Source: Psychrobacillus soli (GTDB taxonomy: Bacteria; Bacillota; Bacilli; Bacillales_A; Planococcaceae). From it: a stretch of 64,000 bases of DNA. The translations under genes were made by a program, and so were the position numbers. Positions 8,111 through 16,633 of the stretch are shown in pieces (the first letter of the stretch is position 1; the number at the start of each line of letters is the position of its first letter). The DNA is taken from assembly GCF_006861775.1 (NCBI RefSeq), contig NZ_VDGG01000014.1, positions 104,088 to 168,087 on the forward strand, in the 5' to 3' direction. The notes under the pieces were generated by a model. It searched no databases. It worked only from the letters and a program-made list of their open reading frames with translations, and had not been told where the DNA came from.

Positions 8111-9358
8111 ATGGACATTAACAATTTGATTATTGAAAATATTGATCATCCTCAAGAGTTGGAGAGAATGTATAGAAAAGACCCGAAAGCTTTTAAAAAG
8201 TCATTCTCATACGCATGGGAACAAAATCCTGATTCTCAGGTTCTTGGTGTTTGGTATGAAAGATTGCATTTCAAGGAGACGGCAAATACAGAAAAATCTT
8301 CCTTGCTTCAAAAAGGTTTCTTGTTCATGGGTATCTTAGCCATTCTGGCCGGGATAAGCACCAGGATCATTTTCCATTTTGTCGAACAGGAAGTAATTGC
8401 GCCAATTAACCTGGCTTTTGGTATAATTCCCTTTATTGCTGCCTATTTTGTTTACAATAATACTCCGAAAAAAAGTGTTATTTATTCTCTTGCAGCTTTG
8501 TTTCTAATTTCCGGAATTTATCTTAATATGCTGCCATTAAATTATAAAGACAGTATTATCCTTGCTTATTTACACCTTCCCATATTTTTATGGATATTGG
8601 TAGGGCTTGCATTTACAGGAAATGAATATTCAAAAGGCAGTACAAGATTAGCCTATATTAAATTTAATTTGGAATATTGTATTCTCTACGCCAGCATGGC
8701 GGTTAGCGGAATGGTACTAGCAGCATTAACTATGCAGTTATTTAGCTTTGTTGGCTTGGATATAGAAGACTTCTACTTTAGTAATGTCGTTTTATTTGGT
8801 GCTGCCGCTCTCGCTATTGTGGCTGCATACCTGGTATCAATGAATCTTAAACTTGCTAAGAATATTACACCATATATAGCTAAAATCTTTAGTCCTCTTG
8901 TCCTAGTCACATTGTTGGTCTATCTTATAACGGTTATATGGGTCGGAAAAAATCCGTTCTTGGACCGCAATTTCCTGATAGCCTTCAACGGAATCCTCCT
9001 TGGTGTATTGGCCGTTACCATATTTTCCATTATCGAGAGCGACTCAGACGAGAAAAAGAACATTTCAGATTATATAAATTTTGCCTTAATTGTTCTTGCG
9101 CTTATCATTGACAGTGTGGCTTTGTCAGCCATCGTGTTCAGACTTTCTTCTTATGGGATTACGCCTAATAGACTTGCTGTTTTAGGAGTAAACATACTTA
9201 TCTGGGCAAATCTAATTTGGATTATGCTCTCCTATATTCGTTTTCTACAAAATAAGTCCGGACCTTCAACTATCCAAGATGCAGTTACTAAGTATTTGCC
9301 GGTCTACGGACTTTGGGCAGCTTTCGTTATATTTACTTTTCCTCTAATTTTTAATTAG
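8111..9358 (+). CDS. polytopic membrane protein, DUF4153-like
   Basis: The product has 415 residues. A cytoplasmic N-terminal stretch of about 75 residues (ERMYRKDPKAFKKSF) precedes roughly eleven hydrophobic helices. The segment FRLSSYGITPNRLAVLGVNI resembles the signature of DUF4153 membrane proteins. GGGGAGG lies close before the ATG. It is probably co-transcribed with the DUF2975 and repressor genes. Function unknown. Confidence 0.65.
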   Translation: MDINNLIIENIDHPQELERMYRKDPKAFKKSFSYAWEQNPDSQVLGVWYERLHFKETANTEKSSLLQKGFLFMGILAILAGISTRIIFHFVEQEVIAPINLAFGIIPFIAAYFVYNNTPKKSVIYSLAALFLISGIYLNMLPLNYKDSIILAYLHLPIFLWILVGLAFTGNEYSKGSTRLAYIKFNLEYCILYASMAVSGMVLAALTMQLFSFVGLDIEDFYFSNVVLFGAAALAIVAAYLVSMNLKLAKNITPYIAKIFSPLVLVTLLVYLITVIWVGKNPFLDRNFLIAFNGILLGVLAVTIFSIIESDSDEKKNISDYINFALIVLALIIDSVALSAIVFRLSSYGITPNRLAVLGVNILIWANLIWIMLSYIRFLQNKSGPSTIQDAVTKYLPVYGLWAAFVIFTFPLIFN

Positions 9359-9530
9359 AAAGGCTCTGTTAAAGTAACGAAAAGCTAATCGTCTTAGCGT
9401 ATAAAATCCTTAGAGCCGATATTATGCAGCTTTTTATACAGAGTTGCATAGTTTTGGCTTATTTTCAGTATTAAAGATAAAAAAGTATATTCAAAAAAGC
9501 CTGACGATTATGTTGAACTTGTTATATTTG

Positions 9531-9893
9531 TTACAAATTTTCAAATTGGAGGTATTCTAAAATATTTCCGAAGGGGTCTCTAAGACTAATAAATTTACCT
9601 GGAGGATAATTAGTTGGTTCATCTATAATAAAATTCACTTCTTTCTCTTTTAGGTATTTGACTTTTTCATAAATATCTTCAGTTCGCAATCCTAATACAA
9701 CTCCTGAAAGATCTTGATTATAAGTTGCATTATCGTTCTCCTCTAAAACAAGTGGTAACTCTCCGTGTACAAGTGATACAATTTTTGGACCATAGTGTTT
9801 GTTTAATTCAAAACCTAAAGTATTAGTATAAAACTCGATTGCTTTGTTTAAATTTGGCACGTAAATACTAATAACACAGACTTGATTTATCAT
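9531..9893 (-). CDS. VOC (glyoxalase-like) family protein
   Basis: The product has 120 residues in the vicinal-oxygen-chelate fold: two beta-alpha-beta-beta-beta halves starting with VCVISIYVPNLNKAIEFYTNTLGF and KVKYLKEKEVNFIIDEP, and ending with the typical SLRDPFGNILEYLQF. Such proteins include glyoxalases, dioxygenases and resistance proteins; substrate cannot be told. It is the only minus-strand gene between 4.5 and 12 kb, read from AGGAGGATTAATATG. Confidence 0.82.
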   Translation of the reverse strand: MINQVCVISIYVPNLNKAIEFYTNTLGFELNKHYGPKIVSLVHGELPLVLEENDNATYNQDLSGVVLGLRTEDIYEKVKYLKEKEVNFIIDEPTNYPPGKFISLRDPFGNILEYLQFENL

Positions 9894-10070
9894 ATTAATC
9901 CTCCTGTTTTAGGTATTATTACATATATTCTACACTCTTTAACAATTATCCTTTTTTACTTTAGTTCAATAAGAAGTGATATTTTTGGCTTTTAAGAGAC
10001 AGCCTCTATTGTTTGTAATTCCATTTAATTTAATTGAATTCGCAGTATTCTCAAATAATTTAAAAATTTT

Positions 10071-10098
10071 TGAACGAAATGAAAAATTGCCACGTCTA
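10071..10098 (+). promoter_or_regulatory. ECF-type promoter of the sigma/anti-sigma operon
   Basis: A -35-like TGAACG (10071-10076), a 16-bp spacer and a -10-like CGTCTA (10093-10098). The TGAAC...CGTC pattern is that of SigM/SigV/SigW-class promoters, so the operon is probably autoregulated. Confidence 0.6.
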
Positions 10099-10120
10099 AT
10101 GAAGGAAGGAGGCGAAAAGG

Positions 10121-10621
10121 ATGGAATTTGAAATCGAACAGCGTGCTATTCGTGGGGATCATCAAGCGATACTTTCACTTATTGAAAAGGATGAAGATAT
10201 TTTATATCGCATGGCTTTTACATATATGAAAAATGAGCAAGACGCTTTAGACGTGATGCAGGAGCTGATTTACAAGGCACTTAAAAAAATGCATACCGTT
10301 CAACAGCATGAATATGCCAGAACATGGCTCGTGCGCGTCTTAATCAATTGTTGTAAAGACTATTTACGGAAACGCCAACCAACTGTTCCAATTGAGGAAC
10401 ATCACCTATTTGAATGGGTCATCTATTCAGATATGGAGAGATTATTGGAGAATTTAACCTTGTCGGAGCAGCAACTCGTCTATATGAAATATTTTCAGCA
10501 ACTAAAAAACAAAGAAATTGCTGAGCTAAATCAAATTCCGGAGGGTACTGTTAAGTCTAAGCTTCATTACATATTAAAGAAGCTTAGAAACTTCGCTAGA
10601 GCAAAGGAGGACTGGCTATGA
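10121..10621 (+). CDS. ECF-type RNA polymerase sigma factor
   Basis: The product has 166 residues. Region 2 (DILYRMAFTYMKNEQDALDVMQELIYKA, then ARTWLVRVLINCCKDYLR) and region 4 (LSEQQLVYMKYFQQLKNKEIAEL, PEGTVKSKLHYILKKLR) are complete, close to SigV/SigM-type ECF factors. AAGGAGG lies upstream of the ATG. The stop overlaps the start of the membrane anti-sigma factor, the standard arrangement. Its own ECF-like promoter lies at 10071. Confidence 0.92.
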   Translation: MEFEIEQRAIRGDHQAILSLIEKDEDILYRMAFTYMKNEQDALDVMQELIYKALKKMHTVQQHEYARTWLVRVLINCCKDYLRKRQPTVPIEEHHLFEWVIYSDMERLLENLTLSEQQLVYMKYFQQLKNKEIAELNQIPEGTVKSKLHYILKKLRNFARAKEDWL

Positions 10622-11877
10622 GTAAACTACCTATTGACGTGCCAAAGAAGAAACTTCAACAAGTTCGAATGGATATGTATCGTAAAGTTCAGCGAGAAAA
10701 AAGAACAAAGAAGCGCATTGTTTCGGTTGCAATCGTCTCTTTGTTTTGTCTAAGCCTTTTATTTTCCATTCGCGTTTCTCCTACGATTGCTAGCCATGTT
10801 GCAAAAATACCTGGCTTTGAAGCACTTGTAACAGCGGTTTCCATCGATAAAGGAATACAAGATATTGTGGACAATGAATACTATGAAGAGATCAATGCGA
10901 TGCAGTCTAAAAATGGTCTTTCGATTACATTGCAAGGCGTGATTGCAGATCATACGGGATTTGTACTCTTCTATGACGCCGATTCCTCCTTTGATATTTC
11001 GAAATTATACTTGGAGGATGTTCAATTGTTTCAAGGGGACGATGAAATGGAATGCGGCTGTACATTTCTCGCGAATGCAGATCATCAAACACATATCTCA
11101 TCTTTAGTAGAATATAATTTTTCAGAGCCAATAGCTTATACTTCGAAGGATTTTAAAGCTGTTTTTCATTTTAATGATAAAGATAAGGGAAACATTGAAT
11201 TTACAATACCGTTTACACTACAAAAAGAAATTGCACAGGAAAAAATTATTACGGCGAATCGTACTGTAAATGTCGATGGTCAGAAATTTACGATTACACA
11301 AATTCGCCGTTCTCCATTAAAAATGGCACTCGACATTGAAATAGACGAAGAAAATACGATGCAAATTTTATCGCTAGATGATATTGGGGTCGTGATGCAA
11401 AGTGGAGAGCGAAGAGAAAGCATTAAAAATGGCATATCAAAAAGCGGAAATATCCGAGACGGCAAATTTACTCTATATTTGCAAAGTGATTATTTCCATG
11501 ACCCGGATTCACTCTCGATTATTATTGGAGCTGTTCAAGCTGTTCCAAAGGGAGAAGATTTTATCGAAGTTGATTTTGGTAGAAACGAAGTACTTACAAA
11601 GCCCGATTATTTCGATTGGGACATTTCCGTAACGCATCAAAGTGTATCAGTTGCTGTAAATAAAGGGGATAATCAAGGTAGACTTTTAATGCTACATGAG
11701 GCTGTAAAAGAAGATGGTACGACTTTAGAACATACAAGTAGCAAGGTTTCACGAGATGAGCAGTACGTAGTTGAGACGACGCAATTTCAAAATTATGATG
11801 GCAAAGCAAAAATATATTTAAACTATTACTCCAATCCTATTGGAAAAAATATTGAACTGATGATTCCAGTGCAATAA
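10618..11877 (+). CDS. membrane anti-sigma factor, DUF4179/DUF5643 type
   Basis: The product has 419 residues. An N-terminal cytoplasmic segment of about 35 residues would bind the sigma factor; one transmembrane helix (IVSVAIVSLFCLSLLFSI) follows; the rest is an extracellular beta-rich region with the DUF4179 then DUF5643 layout (SIDKGIQDIVDNEYYEEINA, GLSITLQGVIADHTGFVLFY). It would hold the cognate sigma factor at the membrane until an envelope signal releases it. It overlaps the sigma gene by four bases. Confidence 0.88.
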   Translation: MSKLPIDVPKKKLQQVRMDMYRKVQREKRTKKRIVSVAIVSLFCLSLLFSIRVSPTIASHVAKIPGFEALVTAVSIDKGIQDIVDNEYYEEINAMQSKNGLSITLQGVIADHTGFVLFYDADSSFDISKLYLEDVQLFQGDDEMECGCTFLANADHQTHISSLVEYNFSEPIAYTSKDFKAVFHFNDKDKGNIEFTIPFTLQKEIAQEKIITANRTVNVDGQKFTITQIRRSPLKMALDIEIDEENTMQILSLDDIGVVMQSGERRESIKNGISKSGNIRDGKFTLYLQSDYFHDPDSLSIIIGAVQAVPKGEDFIEVDFGRNEVLTKPDYFDWDISVTHQSVSVAVNKGDNQGRLLMLHEAVKEDGTTLEHTSSKVSRDEQYVVETTQFQNYDGKAKIYLNYYSNPIGKNIELMIPVQ

Positions 11878-11881
11878 AGTA

Positions 11882-11922
11882 CAGATGTTTAAAAAGGTCC
11901 TCCTTTTTGAACATCTGTTTTT
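11882..11922 (+). terminator. terminator of the sigma/anti-sigma operon
   Basis: CAGATGTT/AACATCTG stem with an internal AAAAAGG/CCTTTTT extension, followed by TTTTTAT. Confidence 0.85.
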
Positions 11923-12079
11923 ATATTTCAGAGCAAGCATTAAGTATATTTATTTAGAATAAAGATAATAAATGGAAATCCAAAGAAGTGAAAATGACTT
12001 GGGTTAGTTAATTATGATTGTGCTATCGAGTGATTAAGTAAATGATCTTGGGCTGTCATAGGTCACTCATTTTCTTAAT

Positions 12080-12107
12080 AAATAAAATAAACAGGGAATT
12101 CTCCCTG
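12080..12107 (-). terminator. terminator of the isochorismatase-like gene
   Basis: On the minus strand CAGGGAGAATTCCCTG is followed by TTTATTTTATTT, 66 bases past the stop codon. Confidence 0.7.
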
Positions 12108-12172
12108 CTTATTCTGTCACAAAAGTTCATGTATTTTGTTGTTTTCTTGCATCAAGATATTAAGTGTTACCT

Positions 12173-12736
12173 TTAATTTTCCCGATAAGAGTCATGAGTT
12201 GGACGAAACACGTCTTCCCCTGAATTTCTAACTATTGAAAAGTGTTCAACATTATAATGCCCATGAAGCGTTTCATTATGGTGCTTTATTATTTGTTCTG
12301 CACTTAAAAAATCACTGTCTGTTGTTGAATGGGCATCACCGACTAAAGTCACGTCAAAACCATTAATCGTTGCTGTTCTGACTGCACTATCAATACAATG
12401 CTGTGTTTTACAACCCATCATAACAATATGTTCAATCTCTTGTGATCTCAAATGATCTAGAAGCTCTGTTCCATGGAAGGAATTCGTTGCAGTTTTATCA
12501 AAAAACTTAGTATCAGCAGGTACATTAATGTCATCGTGAACCTGAAAACCTTTCCCTTTACCTTCAGCAACATCTAAATCTCTAACAAATACAACTGGAA
12601 CATCTGATTTCCTTGCTTTTTCGATCAGTAAATTAATATTCCTAATAAGTTGCACTTTATTAAAAACAGCACTTTCTACTTGATTCCCATCAATTAATTC
12701 TTGTTGAGCATCAATGATTAATAATGTTTGATTCAA
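12173..12736 (-). CDS. isochorismatase-family cysteine hydrolase
   Basis: The product has 187 residues, an alpha/beta hydrolase of the isochorismatase-like superfamily acting on amides or vinyl ethers. The N-terminal Asp (LLIIDAQQEL), the FFDKTATNSFHGT Lys region and the nucleophile Cys in MMGCKTQHCIDSAVRTA form the expected catalytic triad. Substrate is unknown. TTG 12736 is chosen because GAGAGGGGAA lies just upstream; that ribosome site is part of a hairpin (12741-12766). A short peptide ORF precedes it and the whole leader resembles the one before the GNAT gene at 19892, suggesting translational attenuation. Confidence 0.85.
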   Translation of the reverse strand: MNQTLLIIDAQQELIDGNQVESAVFNKVQLIRNINLLIEKARKSDVPVVFVRDLDVAEGKGKGFQVHDDINVPADTKFFDKTATNSFHGTELLDHLRSQEIEHIVMMGCKTQHCIDSAVRTATINGFDVTLVGDAHSTTDSDFLSAEQIIKHHNETLHGHYNVEHFSIVRNSGEDVFRPTHDSYREN

Positions 12737-12740
12737 ATAA

Positions 12741-12766
12741 TTTTCCCCTCTCAAAATGCGGGAAAA
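12741..12766 (-). promoter_or_regulatory. hairpin hiding the ribosome site of the hydrolase gene
   Basis: On the minus strand TTTTCCC pairs with GGGAAAA across an 11-12 nt loop and covers the GGGG ribosome site. The equivalent hairpin occurs at 19864-19888. Confidence 0.6.
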
Positions 12767-12781
12767 CGCTAAACAGTTTGA

Positions 12782-12838
12782 TTAGTTAGTCGTAATCCCT
12801 TTATTAATTTTCAAGTAACCATTTCTTTTGTTTGTCAT
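12782..12838 (-). CDS. leader peptide MTNKR..., 18 residues
   Basis: ATG 12838 with a strong GGAGG opens the 18-residue ORF MTNKRNGYLKINKGITTN. It aligns with the 15-residue ORF at 19797 (shared MTNKR start and ACGACTAA-type end), and both are followed by TTTAGCG and the SD hairpin. Shared position and sequence in front of two unrelated enzymes argue for a regulatory leader. Confidence 0.55.
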   Translation of the reverse strand: MTNKRNGYLKINKGITTN

Positions 12839-12862
12839 AATATCTACCTCCAATCAAATATT

Positions 12863-12924
12863 GTCTAAATTAATTGAATTATTAGACCGTTAAATTATAT
12901 CATATTTACTTTAATAACAGTCAA
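12863..12924 (-). promoter_or_regulatory. promoter and 5' hairpin of the leader-hydrolase transcript
   Basis: On the minus strand: -35-like TTGACT (12919-12924), a 19-bp spacer and -10 TATAAT (12894-12899). Then comes an inverted repeat GTCTAAT/ATTTAGAC (12863-12887) ahead of the leader ORF. The leader at 19741 also has a hairpin at this position. Confidence 0.5.
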
Positions 12925-12963
12925 TACAAAATAGAATAATTATAGCTTTAGTTCTATTTTTAC

Positions 12964-13036
12964 GTCTAAAACATCAAGTAGATTTCGGCGATTCGTTGTG
13001 AAATATCTCACTTAAACTTAAGGGAGTTTAGTGAAA
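12964..13036 (+). repeat. attC-like element, decayed right part
   Basis: Contains the shared ACATCAAGTAGATTTCGGCG block and a worn ACTTAAACTTAAGGG then TTTAGTGAA end; the left half is missing. Confidence 0.6.
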
Positions 13037-13089
13037 GAGTATCTTTCATCTTCTGAGTATTAGTAGTAAAATGAATATGAACTGGAAAA

Positions 13090-13192
13090 TTGTAACTAGG
13101 GTTCCGCTATCTAGGTAGGTCAGTGACCAAGGGCTACATCTTTTACAATATGTAAAAGGCACCTATTGACATAAAAGGTCCGAGGGGAAAGG
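13090..13192 (+). promoter_or_regulatory. ykkC-family riboswitch (variant, subtype 2-like)
   Basis: The conserved AACTAGGGTTCCG (13094-13106) and GGTCCGAGGGG (13177-13187) blocks of ykkC-family RNAs are present in the right order, about 70 bases apart. Family members sense guanidine, ppGpp, PRPP or nucleoside diphosphates; a variant group associated with Nudix hydrolases senses nucleoside diphosphates. Because the controlled gene is a Nudix hydrolase, that variant is the likeliest. The GGTCCGAG motif is also one arm of the terminator, so ligand binding should prevent termination (an ON switch). Confidence 0.82.
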
Positions 13193-13241
13193 TTCAGCGT
13201 ATTTCTTATGCGTTGAAATCTTTCTCTTCGGTCCTTTTTTT
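13177..13241 (+). terminator. expression platform terminator of the ykkC-type riboswitch
   Basis: GGTCCGA, GAAAG and TTCAGCG pair with CGTTGAA, CTTTC and TCGGTCC around a TATTTCTTA loop, followed by TTTTTTTATT. The 5' arm overlaps the aptamer. Confidence 0.82.
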
Positions 13242-13264
13242 ATTATTTTATGGAGGGTTATTGT

Positions 13265-13705
13265 ATGAAAAAAATTGATGATTTAAAAGCTGGGATTGCA
13301 GTCATTATTTTGAATGAGGAAAAACAAGTTTTGTTACAGAAAAGGTCAGATGTAGGACTATGGGGCATTCCTTCAGGACATATAGAAATAGGGGAAACAG
13401 TTTCTGAAGCAGCTATCAGAGAAGTAAAAGAAGAAACTAATTTAGATATAAGAATTAAAAAGCTTATTGGTGTGTACTCTGAGCCTAATTCACAGGTGTT
13501 TGCTTATCCAAATGGTAAAGTAGTACATTTTATAACAACCTGTTTTCTTGCTGAAATTACTGGTGGAGAACTACGATGTAATTCCTCTGAGTCACTAGAA
13601 ATTAAGTTTTTTGAACAACAGAACCTACCGCAAGACCTATTGAAAATGCATCCTTTATGGTTAAACGATGCACTTGCTAATAGAGAATTAGCGTTTATTC
13701 GTTAG
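13265..13705 (+). CDS. Nudix hydrolase under riboswitch control
   Basis: The product has 146 residues and hydrolyses a nucleoside diphosphate linked to another group. The complete Nudix box is GHIEIGETVSEAAIREVKEE (continuing TNL), with the GX5E spacing and REVKEET metal-binding core. ATG 13265 is chosen because GGAGG (13252-13256) lies upstream; the ORF could be extended to 13250 but that overlaps the ribosome site. The preceding ykkC-type RNA suggests a nucleotide-related substrate and signal. Confidence 0.9.
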   Translation: MKKIDDLKAGIAVIILNEEKQVLLQKRSDVGLWGIPSGHIEIGETVSEAAIREVKEETNLDIRIKKLIGVYSEPNSQVFAYPNGKVVHFITTCFLAEITGGELRCNSSESLEIKFFEQQNLPQDLLKMHPLWLNDALANRELAFIR

Positions 13706-13744
13706 TGAAATTCTTATTGAAGTAACGGGCAGCCATCCATGTAG

Positions 13745-14050
13745 CATCTTCATCATATAGTTGACTTTGGTTATGAAGAATCAGTAAATGGATAGGAACA
13801 AGGTTTTAATTTCGCTAAAGAAAATAATGCTCAGTGGAATATAAATGTAATTTCAATTCTTCCTTTAAAAGAAGATGAAACTATGGCTATTTTATCAGCT
13901 ACTTTAATTATTCAAGGTAAGAGTTTAGGAACAGCAAATTTATTCTTTCAAACGTTCAAAAAAAATAGCATTAATGATTGGGAATTAATAAGAAGTTATA
14001 TAGAAGCAGGAATTCCGTATATTAGTACAAACAGCGTGCTGTTCAACTAA
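13745..14050 (+). pseudogene. decayed gene with in-frame TAG
   Basis: A continuous frame without a start codon reads VDFGYEESVNG, then TAG at 13793-13795, then EQGFNFAKENNAQWNINV and on to NSVLFN at TAA 14048. The protein-like composition on both sides of the stop implies a decayed gene truncated at the 5' end. The stop codon lies within a right-half repeat copy. Confidence 0.55.
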
Positions 14051-14068
14051 CACTGCAGGTTAGTTCAT
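14041..14068 (+). repeat. attC-like repeat, right half
   Basis: GTTCAACTAACACTGCAGG then TTAGTTCAT; a clean half-site palindrome ending the pseudogene. A weaker trace (TTATTGAAGTAACGGGCAG) lies at about 13711-13729 after the Nudix gene. Confidence 0.65.
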
Positions 14069-14220
14069 TAATTAATAGTTATAGCGATAATTTTTTCTAG
14101 AAACTAAATAACCTCCTACTTGTAGATTACAGGTAATATGTGGTAAAATATATTAATTTGTGTATTTGGCGATGAATCAAATTGCCTGACATCTTAAATT
14201 TTAGAGGGGGAATCGTTTCG

Positions 14221-14952
14221 ATGGAGTTTAAAGGATCTAGCGTTTACGATCAAACGGATTTTTTAAAAAATTACATGACTAGAAGAAACAGAAACGATAG
14301 TCCAAATAATGCCATTGAAGGACCGATTATCTATGAATTAATTGGGAGCTTTCAAGATAGTAGTATCTTAGATTTAGGGTGTGGTGATGCATCTTTTGGA
14401 AAAGAGCTTTTACATTTAGGAGCAAAAAACTACACAGGAGTAGAAGGATCGGAACAAATGGTAGAAGTTGCACGCTCTAACATACTTGAACAAAATGGGA
14501 CAATACATCTTGAAACTATGGAATCTTATGATTATCCAAAAGAGGTATTTGATCTTGTAACATCTCGATTTGCAATCCATTATGTTGCAGACATTAACCG
14601 CCTGTTTAAAGATGTTCATAAAACACTTAAAGAAGGTGGAAGATTTACTTTTAGTATCCAGCATCCACTGACAACTTCGTCATTTGCTAGTAAGCAATCT
14701 GGGGATAAACGTGGTAATTGGATTGTCGATGACTACTTCCATGAGGGGGAAAGAAAAGAGCCTTGGATTGACCAAATAGTGGTTAAGTATCATCGAACAA
14801 TCGAACATTATTTTAAAGCACTTAAACAAGCTGGCTTTTCAATTCTAGATTTACGTGAAGGTACACCCAAGCGTGAACATTTTAGTAGTGAAGATGAATT
14901 TGTTAGAAGACAACGAATTCCAATTGTACTGGCTTTTTCTTGTGTGAAGTAA
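14221..14952 (+). CDS. class I SAM-dependent methyltransferase
   Basis: The product has 243 residues with the Rossmann motif I ILDLGCGDASFG (about residues 45-56), acidic loop YTGVEGSEQM and the FDLVTSRFAIHYVADI post-I motif of the Methyltransf_11/25 group. Substrate unknown. ATG 14221 has GAGGGGG upstream; the frame is open to a TTG at 14182 without a ribosome site. Confidence 0.88.
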   Translation: MEFKGSSVYDQTDFLKNYMTRRNRNDSPNNAIEGPIIYELIGSFQDSSILDLGCGDASFGKELLHLGAKNYTGVEGSEQMVEVARSNILEQNGTIHLETMESYDYPKEVFDLVTSRFAIHYVADINRLFKDVHKTLKEGGRFTFSIQHPLTTSSFASKQSGDKRGNWIVDDYFHEGERKEPWIDQIVVKYHRTIEHYFKALKQAGFSILDLREGTPKREHFSSEDEFVRRQRIPIVLAFSCVK

Positions 14953-15100
14953 AATAAACATCCTAATATTGAATGTTGAACTCCCATGAAAATTAAAAAA
15001 GTTATGTAAAATGAGTGATGTAAGTTTATGCTTACTATGTAATAATTATATTGTAGGAATGTAAATTTCCAATTTATACGAAGTGAAAGTGGGGATCATA

Positions 15101-15541
15101 ATGGCAACGGGAACACATACAGTAGAAATTCCAGTAGATGTACAAGCAGTTTGGGATTATGTCAGTGATCTTGAAAAATGGGCAACGACGGTACCGGCCT
15201 ATAAAGAACATGAAATCATCAATGACACGCAATCTTTTTGGACATTTGAAGGTAGTGTGAAAGGTATTAAAAAAACAATAAAAGCACAGGTAGATATTAC
15301 CGAATGGAATGAACCTTCCAATATTACGTTTGAACTAAAAGGTTTAACAGATAATTTTACAGGAAGCGGTCACTTTACAGCAGAAGAAGTTAATGGTAAA
15401 ACTACAATGACTTGTACGGTGGAAGTTCATGCAGGCGGATTATCTGGCGCGATGTCAACACCTATTATTAAATGGGCTGTTCCAAAAGTAGCATCTCGTT
15501 TAACGGAATCTATCGCACGTAAAATTGCAGTATTCTCCTAG
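15101..15541 (+). CDS. SRPBCC/CoxG-like START-fold protein
   Basis: The product has 146 residues. The N-terminal strand-helix VEIPVDVQAVWDYVSDLEKW and the C-terminal helix after GGLSGAMSTPIIKWAVPKVA are those of CoxG-like polyketide cyclase/dehydrase (SRPBCC) proteins, which form a hydrophobic ligand pocket. ATG 15101 follows GTGGGG. No catalytic role can be assigned. Confidence 0.82.
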   Translation: MATGTHTVEIPVDVQAVWDYVSDLEKWATTVPAYKEHEIINDTQSFWTFEGSVKGIKKTIKAQVDITEWNEPSNITFELKGLTDNFTGSGHFTAEEVNGKTTMTCTVEVHAGGLSGAMSTPIIKWAVPKVASRLTESIARKIAVFS

Positions 15542-15790
15542 TTTCTAAAGATTGGAAGTCGCTTCGTTTTGGAGATACTTCTTCTGAAGTAAAGATTGTA
15601 ACATTCTGATGTTATGACGAAGAGTTTTACTAGAAGGTTTATATTTAACGGAAAAAGGGGCTGTTTAAATGAAGAAGCCACTGAAAAGTCCAGATAGTTT
15701 AACTTAGCGAGGTATTCGACGATTTAATCGTCGAATACCTCGCTTTTTTTCATTTATTATAGTTTTATTAAATGCAGGTGTTGTCCCAAA

Positions 15791-16374
15791 ATGATTTCTA
15801 ACCAAGAAACGTTCAAGTTAAGTCCTTTCATGGCAATTTACGATATTGTCATCCCAAAAGATAATATGCTTTGTTAAATAATTGAGCTAGTCGATTTTAC
15901 ATTCATATTAGAAGAATTGAAAACAAAATACTGTTTAGACTATGGACGTAATGCGATTCCTTCGATTCGTATGTTTAAGTATTTATTGTTAAAGTCCATT
16001 TTTGATGTATCAGATGTAGATCTAGTGGAACGTTCAAAATTTGATATGTCATTTAAATATTTCTTAGATATGGCACCAGAAGATCCAGTTATCGATCCAA
16101 GTTCACTCACAAAATTCCGCAGGCTTCGTCTTAAAGACGTAAGCTTATTAGACTTGCTTATTGGGAAAATCGTTGAAATCGCACTTGAAATAGTACACAG
16201 ACAGGTATGGAAATTAATACGGTAATTGATGACGCAGCATACTCTGAAAAGGCAAATATTAATTACACAAAAGAATCATCTGCGGGTCTTTTTGGCATGG
16301 AAATACAAGGTGCCACAGCAATGTTCGCGGTCAATCCTAAGCGAATACTCACATTGTTAAGAGAAAAAGAATAG
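15791..16374 (+). pseudogene. broken IS1182-type transposase
   Basis: Starts at ATG 15791 with MISNQETFKLSPFM. An in-frame TAA at 15875 interrupts it; the same frame then runs TFILEELKTKYCLDYGRNAI through the DUF772-type domain to about 16225. After a frame change or deletion, TVIDDAAYSEKANINY and the C-terminal GLFGMEIQGATAMFAVN pieces follow to TAG 16374. The catalytic middle is missing, so it is inactive. Confidence 0.82.
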
Positions 16375-16389
16375 AAAAGATCAAAGAAA

Positions 16390-16435
16390 CAGGCAACTTC
16401 ATGTTCAAAATCGAACAAGAAGTTGCCTGTTTTTG
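16390..16435 (+). terminator. hairpin terminator near the IS right end
   Basis: CAGGCAACTTC/GAAGTTGCCTG stem with an 18-nt loop, followed by TTTTTGTTT. Confidence 0.65.
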
Positions 16436-16570
16436 TTTGAAAAAACGATACGAATTTAAAAACGTAAGTTTTTCAGTGCCCTCTTGCACTGAGAAGGTTC
16501 TTTTTTGGCATTGATTTGTATAATTTGTATAGATAAAGGTAACAATAAACTTTAAAAGTACTTTCCGTTT

Positions 16571-16611
16571 ACTTTCAGTTTGTTGACAAACTGAAAGTTC
16601 GACGATATGAT
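16571..16611 (+). promoter_or_regulatory. promoter with a perfect 28-bp palindromic operator
   Basis: ACTTTCAGTTTGT (16571-16583) and its exact complement ACAAACTGAAAGT (16586-16598) flank a TG. The palindrome covers the consensus -35 TTGACA (16583-16588); after a 17-bp spacer comes -10 TATGAT (16606-16611). A repressor bound here would block polymerase, pointing to autoregulation by the HTH protein encoded just downstream. Confidence 0.85.
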
Positions 16612-16633
16612 GGAGGTGAGAGGTGAGATGATT

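Larger units (their letters stand above)
15675..16482 (+). mobile_element. degenerate IS1182-like insertion sequence
   Basis: The remnant is bounded by AAGCCACTGAAAAG at the left (about 15675) and TTTTTCAGTGCCCT at the right (to 16482), which are imperfect inverted repeats sharing CACTGAAAA. It encloses an internally deleted transposase and two hairpins: one at about 15695-15748 (GCGAGGTATTCGACGA arm) and one at 16390-16435. A full IS1182-type element would be near 1.7 kb, so about half is lost. Confidence 0.65.

Noticed and set aside
9360..9530. AGGCTCTGTTAAAG after the DUF4153-like gene as an IS end
   Set aside because: No matching inverted end or transposase remnant was found nearby.
16607..16633. 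ATG 16607 as start of the HTH gene
   Set aside because: This codon overlaps the -10 box TATGAT, so it cannot be in the transcript from that promoter.
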